Position numbers and translations under genes: made by a program. Below are positions 42,576 to 51,107 of a stretch of DNA of 64,000 nt, one piece after another (position 1 is the stretch's first letter; each line of letters begins with the position of its first letter). The stretch spans positions 620,001 to 684,000 of the forward strand of contig NZ_NQMO01000003.1 of assembly GCF_002257645.1 (NCBI RefSeq), in the 5' to 3' direction. The DNA comes from Paenibacillus sp. XY044 (lineage in GTDB: Bacteria; Bacillota; Bacilli; Paenibacillales; Paenibacillaceae). The notes under the pieces were generated by a model that had not been told where the DNA came from, did no database searches, and saw nothing but the letters and a program-made list of their open reading frames with translations.

Positions 42576-44619
42576 TTCGATGAAAAGAGAAGCAGAGCGG
42601 CGGGTCATGGAGGATTTGCTCAACTCGCTGCTGGCGGAAGATTTGCTGGACGGTCTGCGCACGCTCGAATCGGAGGACATCGCTGTGTTGGAAGGTGCGG
42701 ACGCCGCTTTCACCGCGGCCTGGAGACAGCTGCGTATAAGTTTACAGGCAGACGAAGCAGCTGGAAAAGAGCGGCCGGGCGATGCTGATGCTGCAGCAGG
42801 CGCTGATGACGGGACCGGGGAAAACGCTCAGGGCGCAAAACACCACTTGGCCTCTCCTATTCCACCGTTATATGCAGGCCATCAATCAGAGACGATTCCG
42901 GCAGGCACGCTGCTCGGCCTTTGGCGCCCGGATGGTGAGAATAAAGCCGTCGTATTCGGACTGCGCCGGTCACTGGTCCAAGAGCTGCGCTGTGAACCCC
43001 TGGCTCTGGTCTCAGCAGGCGAAGTTGACGGCGCGGCTCGATTGCTCACGCCTCCGGAATTGATGCGACTCGTGGCTATCAGCCGTTCAAGCGAAGAAGA
43101 TGTCCGGCCGGAAGGGACCGAGACGTTCATCGATATGCTGCGGCAGACAGCCGAGCAAATCGCCTGGTCATTGGAGCGGCGCGTACCGGCTGGGGACCCG
43201 CTTGCTCTGCCGCAGGACCTGTCGCTGCTTGCCCTGGAGCGCAGCGCCGCATTTCGCGACCGGCCGTTTCATCCGGTCGCGAAAGTAAAACTCGGCTGGG
43301 GCCGCGACGAATGCGGCCTCTATACGGCCGAGGCGGGGCAGCCGATCGGGCTGCGCTGGATGGCCGTTCGCCGCGACCGGCTGCTCAGGGGCTCCGGTGC
43401 AGGCGATGTGCTGCCGCAGACGCTGCTCCTTCCCGCAGGGGGCCAAGCAGAGCTTGACCGCGAGCTGGAACAACGCGGACTGCACGTCACGCATATGGCC
43501 CTGCCAGTTCATCCGTGGCAGATGGACAGCATGCTGCCTGGCATGCTCGGGCCGGAGCTGGAGGAAGGCGTGTGTGTACCGCTGACCGTAGCGGCGGGAA
43601 TGTTCTATGCGACATCCTCGGTACGCTCCTTGATGAGCCTCGGCGATACGCCGCGGCACGTGAAGCTTCCGCTCGGCATCCGTTCGCTCGGCGGATTACG
43701 GTATTTATCGGCTATCAAGCTAATGAACGGCGAACGGGCTGAATCCCTTCTGCGTCAGGTGCGACAGCTAGACCCGGTGCTGCGCGACAAGCTGTTCCTA
43801 TGCGAAGAAGGGTGCTGGTTGGCACTGGCACCGCAAGACAACGACCTGTTCGCGGATCAGCCGCGCCATTTGTCGGCCATGATACGCAGCTATCCACAGG
43901 AGCTTGCCAAGGACAAAGGATACCGGCTTGTGCCGATGTCGGCCCTCGCCGCGCCAGGAGCCGAAACGGAGCTGTATCCGGAATGGCTGCGCCAGCGAGG
44001 CCGCACAAACACCGCACAGGGAGCGATTGAACTATTCCGTGAAATTGCGGAAACGTTCGGTGAGCTGTCGCTGCGGCTGCTGCGCTTTGGGCTTGTCCCG
44101 GAAGCCCATGGGCAAAATGTGGTGCTTGCCGTGAAGGACGGCCGGCTGCACGGTATACTGCTCCGCGATCACGACGCGCTGCGGGTCCATGTACCCTGGC
44201 TGCGCGAGGCGGGCCTCGACGATCCCCATTATTTGCTGCGTCCCGGCGTTCCGAACTCCCTGTATCATGACTCCCCGCAGCCATTAATCGCTTTTTTCCA
44301 AATGCTCGGCGTTCAAATTAATCTGTTTGCCATTATGGACAGTTTGTCTCGTGCCTACGGGTTATCCGAAGAGCGGCTGTGGACCGAATTAAAGGATGCC
44401 CTGCTAGCGGCGGTGTCACAGGCCGGATTTACCGAGCCGCAGGAATCCGTCGTTCATGCCTGCCTGTTCGGCAGCGAGCGTTGGCCTTGGAAGCAGGTGG
44501 TACGGCCGCTTCTCGCCCAAGCGGCGAAGGTGCCGGGGAGTATGCCGTACGGCAAGGGTGAGATGCGAAATCCATTCTTCGCTGCCGAGAGACTGGAGGT
44601 GCCTTATGCTGCGCATTGA
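42565..44619 (+). CDS. IucA/IucC family NIS siderophore synthetase (third)
   Basis: 684 residues, longer than the other two because of an extra N-terminal part with an Asp/Gly/Ala-rich stretch near 70-85. Its motifs are more diverged: DRPFHPVAKVKLGWGRDECG near 233, VHPWQMDSMLPGMLGPELEE near 312, YATSSVRSLMSLG near 352, and EAHGQNVVLA near 513. It may be the condensing enzyme of a second, different step. The first ATG overlaps the previous gene, with GGGGAGAAGG upstream. Confidence 0.88.
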   Translation: MQNNSMKREAERRVMEDLLNSLLAEDLLDGLRTLESEDIAVLEGADAAFTAAWRQLRISLQADEAAGKERPGDADAAAGADDGTGENAQGAKHHLASPIPPLYAGHQSETIPAGTLLGLWRPDGENKAVVFGLRRSLVQELRCEPLALVSAGEVDGAARLLTPPELMRLVAISRSSEEDVRPEGTETFIDMLRQTAEQIAWSLERRVPAGDPLALPQDLSLLALERSAAFRDRPFHPVAKVKLGWGRDECGLYTAEAGQPIGLRWMAVRRDRLLRGSGAGDVLPQTLLLPAGGQAELDRELEQRGLHVTHMALPVHPWQMDSMLPGMLGPELEEGVCVPLTVAAGMFYATSSVRSLMSLGDTPRHVKLPLGIRSLGGLRYLSAIKLMNGERAESLLRQVRQLDPVLRDKLFLCEEGCWLALAPQDNDLFADQPRHLSAMIRSYPQELAKDKGYRLVPMSALAAPGAETELYPEWLRQRGRTNTAQGAIELFREIAETFGELSLRLLRFGLVPEAHGQNVVLAVKDGRLHGILLRDHDALRVHVPWLREAGLDDPHYLLRPGVPNSLYHDSPQPLIAFFQMLGVQINLFAIMDSLSRAYGLSEERLWTELKDALLAAVSQAGFTEPQESVVHACLFGSERWPWKQVVRPLLAQAAKVPGSMPYGKGEMRNPFFAAERLEVPYAAH

Positions 44620-45238
44620 ACCACATGCCGCACCGATTCCGCCGGAGCTGCTGGAACTATACCGGGAAATACAGCCGTCGACAATCGGTCATTTAACCGA
44701 CTTCGGCTATGTTCGCGGATTGCGGCCGCTCTTTACTCCGATTCGCATCCTTGGAAGCGCCCTGACCGTGAGGCTTCCGCATACCGATTCCGCGGCGCTG
44801 CGCGAGGCGCTCGAGCTCGCCCAACCCGGCGATGTCATCGTCATTGACATGTCCGGCGACGAGGAGCGGGCGTGCTGGGGCGAGTTCCGGGCGTACAAAG
44901 GGCTCGCGAGAGGAGTTGCAGGAGCCGTCGTGTCCGGCTGCGTATCCGACGCCGCCGCGCTGCGGCAGCTCGGTTTTCCGGTGTTTTCCCGCGGCATCAG
45001 CGCGCTTACGACACGCTCACTTGAACTCGAAGGCGAAGTCAATACAAGCATCAGCGTCGGCGGCGTAGCCATTCGGCCGGGTGATCTGATCATCGGCGAC
45101 GAGGACGGTCTGTTCGCCATCGATCCCCTGCGGGCAGAGGAGCTGGGACTGGCGGCATTGGAGAAGCAGCAAAGGGAACAACGCAGCCGTATCAAACTCG
45201 GGTACGGCCATATCGGAGAGGGGAGTGGAAGGATATGA
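44606..45238 (+). CDS. RraA-like / HMG aldolase-fold protein
   Basis: 210 residues of the RraA/4-hydroxy-4-methyl-2-oxoglutarate aldolase fold (GSALTVRLP, GDVIVIDMSG, GVAGAVVSGCVSDAAALRQL, GFPVFSRG, GDLIIGDEDGLFAI). In active aldolases the block reads G-x-V-R-D, with the arginine and aspartate at the metal/pyruvate site; here it is G-C-V-S-D, so the arginine is replaced by serine. GGAGGT fixes ATG 44606, which overlaps the third synthetase by 14 bases, and its end overlaps the monooxygenase gene by ATGA. In staphyloferrin B synthesis an unrelated aldolase-like enzyme (SbnG) makes citrate; a comparable supply role is possible here but unproven. Confidence 0.82.
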   Translation: MLRIEPHAAPIPPELLELYREIQPSTIGHLTDFGYVRGLRPLFTPIRILGSALTVRLPHTDSAALREALELAQPGDVIVIDMSGDEERACWGEFRAYKGLARGVAGAVVSGCVSDAAALRQLGFPVFSRGISALTTRSLELEGEVNTSISVGGVAIRPGDLIIGDEDGLFAIDPLRAEELGLAALEKQQREQRSRIKLGYGHIGEGSGRI

Positions 45239-46569
45239 ATGAAACGAGCCCTAAGACGATGCACTTGAATTTATTTTTGATGAGTACCGGCCATCACGAA
45301 GCAAGCTGGCGGCACCCTTCAGCGAAGCCTCATCTGGCGACCGATTTCCGATATTACGAGCGAATGGCCAAGCTGGCCGAAGCTGCAAAGATGGATTCGA
45401 TTTTTATCGCGGATAAATATCGCTTGAACAAAATGACGAAATACCGCGTCATTCCACAGCTCGAAGCATTTACGCTGCTGTCGGCGCTCGCGGCGGTGAC
45501 GGACCGCATTGGACTCACCGCGACCGCATCGACCACATACAACGATCCGTACCATATCGCGCGCAAGTTCACTTCGCTTGACCATATCAGCGGAGGCCGC
45601 GCTGCATGGAACATCGTAACTTCGACCGGTGACGCAACAGCCCGCAATTTCGGGAGAGAACGCCATTTGGACCACTCGCTCCGGTATGAGAGAGCCCATG
45701 AGTTTGTTGAGGCTGCAGTCAAATTGTGGACCGGATGGGCGAAGGACGCGCTGCTTCTCAATCGGTCTGCGGGTCTCTACGCGGATATGAACCGAATCAA
45801 AGCCGCCGACTACGAGGGACGCCATTTTTCCGTCGCGGGCCCGCTGAATTTGCCGCGGTCACCGCAGGCCGTGCCTGTCCTTGTGCAGGCCGGCTCTTCG
45901 GAGGATGGCAAGGCCTTCGCCGCGAGATGGGCCGAAGTGGTGTTCACTGCACAGCCTGGCATACGTGAAGCCGCCTCGTTTTACGCCGATTTAAAGGGGA
46001 GGCTGAAGGCTTGGGGGCGCGAGAGGGACCATATGAAAATATTCCCCGGACTGATTCCGTTCGTTGGCGATACCGAAGCGGAGGCTAAAGATAAGGAACT
46101 GGAGCTGAACGAGCTGAGCGTTTCCGAATATGGTTTGCACAATTTGTCAGCGCTGCTGCAAACGGACCTGTCCGATTGTCCATTGGACGGACCGCTTCCT
46201 TACGAGCGGCTGCCGGATCCTGAGCTGGTGCAGGGACAGCAGGCCCGTTTCCGCCTGTATACTGAACTGGCGCGCAGGGAACGGTTGTCGATCCGCCAGC
46301 TGCTGATCCGTACTGCCGGCGGCCGCGGCCATTTTACGCTTGCAGGCACACCGGTTCAAATCGCGGATACGATGCAGCGCTGGCTTGAAGAAGAAGCCGC
46401 CGACGGTTTTAATTTGATGCCTCCTCTGCTGCCGTCGGGTCTCGAGGATTTTGTGCTCAAGGTGATCCCCGAGCTGCAAAATCGCGGCATTTACCGCACC
46501 GAGTACAGTGGAACAACGCTCAGGGAACATCTTGGACTAGCCGCGGAGCCGCTCGCTCAGCGCATTTAG
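45235..46569 (+). CDS. NtaA/DmoA-type FMNH2-dependent monooxygenase
   Basis: 444 residues of the bacterial luciferase-like family, nitrilotriacetate monooxygenase A subgroup. MHLNLFLMSTGHHEASWRHP is the family start, SGGRAAWNIVTSTGDATARN (about 119-138) the conserved substrate/flavin motif, and PVLVQAGSSEDGKAFAARWA (about 214-233) the FMN-phosphate region. Enzymes in this group oxidise carbon-nitrogen or carbon-sulphur bonds, and NtaA cleaves iron-chelating aminopolycarboxylates. The gene starts by ATGA overlap with the RraA-like gene. Its place at the end of a siderophore operon suggests modification or oxidative breakdown of the chelator. No flavin reductase partner is visible nearby. Confidence 0.85.
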   Translation: MNETSPKTMHLNLFLMSTGHHEASWRHPSAKPHLATDFRYYERMAKLAEAAKMDSIFIADKYRLNKMTKYRVIPQLEAFTLLSALAAVTDRIGLTATASTTYNDPYHIARKFTSLDHISGGRAAWNIVTSTGDATARNFGRERHLDHSLRYERAHEFVEAAVKLWTGWAKDALLLNRSAGLYADMNRIKAADYEGRHFSVAGPLNLPRSPQAVPVLVQAGSSEDGKAFAARWAEVVFTAQPGIREAASFYADLKGRLKAWGRERDHMKIFPGLIPFVGDTEAEAKDKELELNELSVSEYGLHNLSALLQTDLSDCPLDGPLPYERLPDPELVQGQQARFRLYTELARRERLSIRQLLIRTAGGRGHFTLAGTPVQIADTMQRWLEEEAADGFNLMPPLLPSGLEDFVLKVIPELQNRGIYRTEYSGTTLREHLGLAAEPLAQRI

Positions 46570-46764
46570 AATGCCCGGGGACCAAAGTCCGCAAACAGAA
46601 ACCGAATGTCGTGCACCAATGCACCAATACGAGGCTGTCTGGGAAGCGAATTAACAACGGGTGCTTTCCGATACGCGTGATTTCAGTGGGAAAAGTGGAC
46701 GTTTCGTCGGAAAAGTCCAGAACGATTGACGCAAATGTTCATTTTCAAACGCAAAGCTCCATGT
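46570..46764 (+). other. Intergenic region between biosynthesis and uptake operons
   Basis: No gene or convincing terminator. TGGAC (46696) and GTCCA (46715) form a small hairpin flanked by two GGAAAAGT repeats, which could be part of a dispersed intergenic repeat. TTGACG at 46726 has no matching -10 at 17 bases. Confidence 0.3.
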
Positions 46765-46783
46765 AATAATGATAATCAATATC
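46765..46783 (+). promoter_or_regulatory. Fur box of the siderophore uptake operon
   Basis: AATAATGATAATCAATATC matches the 19-base Fur consensus at 17 positions. It lies 40 bases before the start of the uptake lipoprotein gene. Confidence 0.85.
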
Positions 46784-46822
46784 AATTAGAGTGATAAATA
46801 GAAACTAGGGGTGGGTCGTTTT

Positions 46823-47851
46823 ATGTTAGGTTATTTCATCAATGGCCATCGAAAAAGGATGGGGATCATCGTGATGGCCATATCGATCATGCTGCTGTCG
46901 GTACTGGCCGGCTGTGGACAGGGAGGGGGAAGTAAAGAGGCTTCCTCGTCACAGAAAGCCCAGACCGACTCCACTTCGGCTGAGCCAAAAGCTGCTTCTC
47001 AGGGCGATGAGTCCAAGCGGACCATCAAACATGCGATGGGAGAGACGGTCGTCACCGGAACGCCGCAGAAAGTCGTAACGCTGTTTCAGGGAGCGACAGA
47101 CGCGGCCCTGGCACTCGGCGTCAAACCCGCCGGGGCGGTGGAGGCGTGGATCGAGCAGCCTTGGTACAATTACATCCGCGACCAGATGGACGGCGCGGTC
47201 AACTTGGGTTCGGAAAACCAGCCCAATCTGGAAGAGATCGCCGCGATGAAGCCTGATGTCATCATCGCTTCCAAAACCAGGCATGAAGAAATCTACAGCC
47301 AACTCAGTGCCATCGCGCCAACAGTCATGACCGAAGAAGTCCATATTTGGAAAGATTCGCTGGCGCTCACTGCCGAAGCGCTGAACAAGCAGGGGGAGGA
47401 AAAAGCCTTTCTCCAGCGCTGGGATAGCGAAGTCGCCGATTTCCAGCAGAAGATGGGCGATAAATTGAAGCTGACGGCTGGTATCGTCGACTTCCGCGCC
47501 GACCATGCACGCATCGTCTATACCGGCTTCTCGGCCTTGGTGCTGGACGAACTCGGCATTGCCCATCCGCCGGAGCAAAAGGGCGAGGATTGGGGCGTTA
47601 AGCTGGTATCGAAGGAAAACATTCCTCAGATGGACGCCGACATCATTTTTGATCAGACAAGTACCAGCCGGGATGACGGCCGTCTCGATCTCCGAAAGGA
47701 ATGGACCTCGCATCCACTCTGGGAAAATCTAAAAGCCGTTCAAAATAACCGCGTCTATGAAGTGGACACGGCAGTCTGGAACAACGGCTCTGGGCCGCTC
47801 GCGGCCGAAGAGATGCTCAAGGATCTCAAGAAGATTTATGAGCTGGACTGA
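46823..47851 (+). CDS. Iron-siderophore ABC transporter substrate-binding lipoprotein
   Basis: 342 residues from ATG 46823, with AGGGGTGGG about 8 bases upstream. The signal peptide has a basic NGHRKR segment and the lipobox LAGC, followed by a long Gln/Ser/Asp tether. A FhuD/FecB-type fold follows: TPQKVVTLFQGATDAALALG, GSENQPNLEEIAAMKPDVII, AIAPTVMTEEV, and the C-terminal lobe VYEVDTAVWNNGSGPLAAEE. It captures the ferric siderophore, most likely that of the adjacent biosynthetic operon. GTG 46811 upstream is a less likely start. Confidence 0.9.
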   Translation: MLGYFINGHRKRMGIIVMAISIMLLSVLAGCGQGGGSKEASSSQKAQTDSTSAEPKAASQGDESKRTIKHAMGETVVTGTPQKVVTLFQGATDAALALGVKPAGAVEAWIEQPWYNYIRDQMDGAVNLGSENQPNLEEIAAMKPDVIIASKTRHEEIYSQLSAIAPTVMTEEVHIWKDSLALTAEALNKQGEEKAFLQRWDSEVADFQQKMGDKLKLTAGIVDFRADHARIVYTGFSALVLDELGIAHPPEQKGEDWGVKLVSKENIPQMDADIIFDQTSTSRDDGRLDLRKEWTSHPLWENLKAVQNNRVYEVDTAVWNNGSGPLAAEEMLKDLKKIYELD

Positions 47852-47965
47852 TATGCGGCATAAGCTGCGGCAAGTGCGACGGCGCTTCTTCGGAAGCTCC
47901 GCCGCTTGCCGCTTTCGCGATGTTGTGATTGGACATGCTGCAGGTCGAACAGGGGGGAGATCACG

Positions 47966-49012
47966 GTGAAGTCACTTCTGCAGAGGAACGGCAGCAAGCT
48001 GCTCGGACTTGCAGCTGCGCTGCTGCTGTTGTCGACGGCTTTCGCAGCCAGCATCGTAGTTGGAACGACACCGATCGGTCTGACCAAAGCGGTGGATGCG
48101 CTTGTCCGTTATAATCCGGCAGATAACGAGCAAGTCATTATTATGACGACACGTGTGCCCCGGGCCGCTTTCGCGCTTGCGGTAGGAGCGTCACTGGCGG
48201 TAGCCGGGGCATTGATGCAGGCGCTGACGCGCAATCCGCTGGCTTCCCCGGGTCTGTTTGGCATCAATGCCGGAGCTGTGCTTGCGGTTGTGGTTGCCTT
48301 GACCCTGCTCCCGTTATCCTCACTGAGCCAGCTCGTGTGGGTCGCTTTTGCCGGAGCCGCGGTTTCAGCCCTTCTGGTATATGTTCTGGGTTCCTTGGGA
48401 GGCGGTGGTTTGATGCCGATACGGCTTGTACTGGCTGGATCGGCCCTTAGCGCACTCTTCGGAGCGGTAACCCAGGGGGTGCTGGCTCTTGATGAGTCCG
48501 GCCTGCAAAATGTGCTGTTCTGGTTAGCCGGTTCGGTCGCCGGGAAAGAAATGCACACGCTGATGCAGGTGCTGCCTTATATGCTTACCGGTGGCCTGAT
48601 TGCGCTGGGATTGGCTTATCCATTGACCGTTCTTAGCTCCGGCGAAGACGTGGCAAAAGGGCTCGGACAGAGGACCCTCCTGGTGAAAGTCATCGCCGCA
48701 GCCGCCGTTGTCCTGCTCGCCGGCAGCGCTGTGGCGGCTGCGGGCGCGATTGGTTTCGTAGGCCTCGTTATGCCGCATTTCGCACGTTACATCGCTGGGA
48801 CCGACTACCGGTGGATCGTTCCTTACAGCGCGGTGCTCGGAGGGATTCTGCTGCTCTCGGCCGACATCGTCGCCCGCTTTCCGGTGCAGCCGGGGGAGCT
48901 CCCGCTTGGCGTGGTGACCGGGCTGATCGGGATGCCGTTTTTCATCTCCATCGCCCGTGGTGACTTTACGCAAAGGAGGCCGCAAAATGAGCCGTCCCGT
49001 ACCGATTCGTAG
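47966..49012 (+). CDS. FecCD-type iron-siderophore ABC permease (first)
   Basis: 348 residues and about ten helices. RVPRAAFALAVGASLAVAGA, LTRNPLASPGLFGINAGA and GAIGFVGLVMPHFARYIAGT are the FecCD hallmarks. The start is GTG 47966 with GGGGGGAG 7 bases upstream; upstream frames are rejected because they lack hydrophobic content. It overlaps its partner gene by 26 bases. Together they form the membrane channel for the siderophore. Confidence 0.9.
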   Translation: MKSLLQRNGSKLLGLAAALLLLSTAFAASIVVGTTPIGLTKAVDALVRYNPADNEQVIIMTTRVPRAAFALAVGASLAVAGALMQALTRNPLASPGLFGINAGAVLAVVVALTLLPLSSLSQLVWVAFAGAAVSALLVYVLGSLGGGGLMPIRLVLAGSALSALFGAVTQGVLALDESGLQNVLFWLAGSVAGKEMHTLMQVLPYMLTGGLIALGLAYPLTVLSSGEDVAKGLGQRTLLVKVIAAAAVVLLAGSAVAAAGAIGFVGLVMPHFARYIAGTDYRWIVPYSAVLGGILLLSADIVARFPVQPGELPLGVVTGLIGMPFFISIARGDFTQRRPQNEPSRTDS

Positions 49013-50024
49013 CCGCAGGCAGCGTTTTTCGATGCTCACGGATAAGAGGGCTGCGCTGACATTGCTGGCGTTATTGGCACTATTACTGGCCTTTTTCATT
49101 CTTGGGGCTTGCCTAGGCAGCAGATGGGAGTCGCCGCTGCAGGTGCTGCGTACACTTGCCGGCGCCAGCAGTGACTCCGCTTTCGTCATCGGGACGCTGC
49201 GGCTGCCGCGCCTGGTTCTGGCCCTGCTCGCCGGGGCGGGTCTCAGCGTCGCCGGAGCCGTGCTGCAGGGCCTTATTCGCAATCCGCTGGCCTCACCGGA
49301 CGTGCTTGGCATGACGGGCGGAGCCTCCGTCGGGGCTGTCGCTTTCATCGCTTTGACCGACGGGATGCTCGGCATCCGCTGGCTTCCGGTTGCCGCCATG
49401 GCCGGTGCGCTGCTCGTGTCCAGCCTTATATATGCCCTAGCCTGGAAGAACGGGGTGGCACCGTCACGCCTGGTGCTGATCGGGGTAGGCATTTCCGCTG
49501 GCGCCAGTTCGTTGACGATGATGCTGCTGGCATTCAGCTCGATCACTTCAGCCAGCAAGGCCTATATTTGGCTGACCGGCAGCGTATACGGCGCCACCTG
49601 GGAGCAGGTGCTTACGCTGCTGCCTTGGACGCTCTTGTTCGGTTCGCTGGCCTGGGCGAACGCCCGTCATTTGAACGTTCATGAGCTGGGGGAACACATC
49701 GCGACCGGCGTCGGCGCGTCCGTCCAGCGGCAGCGGCTCGGACTATTGTTTGTCACCGTGGCGCTGGCCGGCTCGTCTGTGGCGCTGGTAGGCGCGGTCG
49801 GTTTCATCGGCCTCATCGGCCCGCATCTCGCGCGCCGGCTTGTCGGCTCGTCGTACGGTGCTTTGGTGCCTGCATCAGCGCTGATCGGGGCGCTGCTGCT
49901 GCTCTTAGCCGACACAGCCGGACGCTGGCTGTTCCAACCGCTCGACGTACCGGCCGGCGTGTTTACGGCAGCGATCGGCGCCCCTTTTTTTATCGCACTG
50001 CTCGCGCGCCGTCGCCGGCATTAA
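48987..50024 (+). CDS. FecCD-type iron-siderophore ABC permease (second)
   Basis: 345 residues and about ten helices: LRLPRLVLALLAGAGLSVAG, LIRNPLASPDVLGMTGGASV, GAVGFIGLIGPHLARRLVGS. AAAGGAGG fixes ATG 48987. No FhuC/FecE-type ATPase gene follows; a shared ATPase encoded elsewhere must serve this transporter, as is common in Bacillus relatives. Confidence 0.9.
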   Translation: MSRPVPIRSRRQRFSMLTDKRAALTLLALLALLLAFFILGACLGSRWESPLQVLRTLAGASSDSAFVIGTLRLPRLVLALLAGAGLSVAGAVLQGLIRNPLASPDVLGMTGGASVGAVAFIALTDGMLGIRWLPVAAMAGALLVSSLIYALAWKNGVAPSRLVLIGVGISAGASSLTMMLLAFSSITSASKAYIWLTGSVYGATWEQVLTLLPWTLLFGSLAWANARHLNVHELGEHIATGVGASVQRQRLGLLFVTVALAGSSVALVGAVGFIGLIGPHLARRLVGSSYGALVPASALIGALLLLLADTAGRWLFQPLDVPAGVFTAAIGAPFFIALLARRRRH

Positions 50025-50071
50025 AACGTATGAACGTGCAATACATATAAGCATCAGCAAGTTTATTTTAT

Positions 50072-50097
50072 AACCGCGCCAGCACGCGGTTTTTTTA
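50072..50097 (+). terminator. Terminator of the siderophore uptake operon
   Basis: ACCGCG and CGCGGT stem with a CCAGCA loop, followed by TTTTTT. A T run on the minus strand is absent, so it does not serve the convergent AraC gene well. Confidence 0.8.
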
Positions 50098-50124
50098 AAT
50101 TTTGTTGTTGTGAATCCAACCAGC

Positions 50125-50970
50125 TCACGAATTGACGTCTACGCCTCGAAGTTCACGAAATTGTTCCGGCGTCATCCCTTCGTGCTTACGGAAGCGCTGA
50201 ATAAAATAAGTACTGCTGGCGAAGCCGACCGTTTCCGCGATCCTTTTGACGGTCCAACCGGTTGAGATGAGCAAAGATTTAGATTGAAGAATGCGGCATT
50301 CGTTCAAAAACTCGATCGGCGTCTTGCCGAACAAACCGTGAAATTGCCTGCTGAAATGGGAGGGACTGTACTCCGCCTGGCTTGCCATTTGATCGAGCGT
50401 AAGGGGCTTGTGACTGTGGGCACGAATCCACTGCGCCGTCTCCATCAGCTTGGTACGCATCCCCGGCTGTGTCCGTTCTCCTTCCGAGACATCTACGTAC
50501 ATGATTAACTCGGCAAGCATTTCGTACAGCATCGCGGACAGCCGCGCTTCGCCATCCTGCAGCGGGCGAATGCCGGTAGTCAGGAGATCCGACCATAACC
50601 GATCAAGGCGGTCTGCACCCGCCCACGAAAATATCCAAGCCTCCCGGTCACCTTTGCCTTGAAGGAGCGTGCTAAGACCAGGACCCGTAAAATGAATCCA
50701 CCGGATGTCCCAAGGTTCGTCTTTATCAGCATAATAATGCTGCGGTACTCCGGGGCCGCAAAGGAAGCCGGTACCTTGGCCAAGCTCCAACAACGTTTCA
50801 CCAACTTGGATGTATCCTTTTCCGCCGCGGACGATATGCCAATTATACGTGGAGAGTCCTTGAGTCCGGTTTTCGCTGTGTGACGGCTCATCTGCATAAT
50901 GTCCAAACGATTCGGGATAACAAATCAAGTTCGTGAAGCGCGGGCTTGGAATGAAATAATTGATTCTCAT
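50125..50970 (-). CDS. AraC family transcriptional regulator (cupin sensor)
   Basis: 281 residues. The N-terminal 110 residues form an AraC-type cupin ligand domain (LSTYNWHIVRGGKGYIQVGE, FLCGPGVPQHYYADKDEPWD). The C-terminal double helix-turn-helix (LTLDQMASQAEYSPSHFSRQ and VKRIAETVGFASSTYFIQRF) is typical. It is divergent from the GH42 beta-galactosidase gene, 137 bases away, and is probably its sugar-responsive activator. Confidence 0.88.
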   Translation of the reverse strand: MRINYFIPSPRFTNLICYPESFGHYADEPSHSENRTQGLSTYNWHIVRGGKGYIQVGETLLELGQGTGFLCGPGVPQHYYADKDEPWDIRWIHFTGPGLSTLLQGKGDREAWIFSWAGADRLDRLWSDLLTTGIRPLQDGEARLSAMLYEMLAELIMYVDVSEGERTQPGMRTKLMETAQWIRAHSHKPLTLDQMASQAEYSPSHFSRQFHGLFGKTPIEFLNECRILQSKSLLISTGWTVKRIAETVGFASSTYFIQRFRKHEGMTPEQFRELRGVDVNS

Positions 50971-51024
50971 ATCTCAACACCTTTATTAGCATAATCGTTA
51001 TACGAAAGCATCAAAATCTTACGA

Positions 51025-51053
51025 TTTAAGCCCCATATGATTAATAATATAAT
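51025..51053 (+). promoter_or_regulatory. Promoter of the beta-galactosidase gene
   Basis: TTTAAG (51025-51030) and TATAAT (51048-51053) are 17 bases apart. The weak -35 is consistent with a promoter needing an AraC activator. Confidence 0.65.
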
Positions 51054-51107
51054 GTTCTTAAGAAGATGAATTCAAGCAAAATAATGATACATATTGGAGG
51101 AGATACC

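Noticed and set aside
46949..47713. A 254-codon open frame on the minus strand
   Set aside because: Opposite the siderophore-binding lipoprotein gene, whose signal peptide, lipobox and fold are clear.
48524..49558. A 344-codon open frame on the minus strand
   Set aside because: Opposite the two FecCD permease genes; low-complexity Ala/Ser/Thr translation and no ribosome site.
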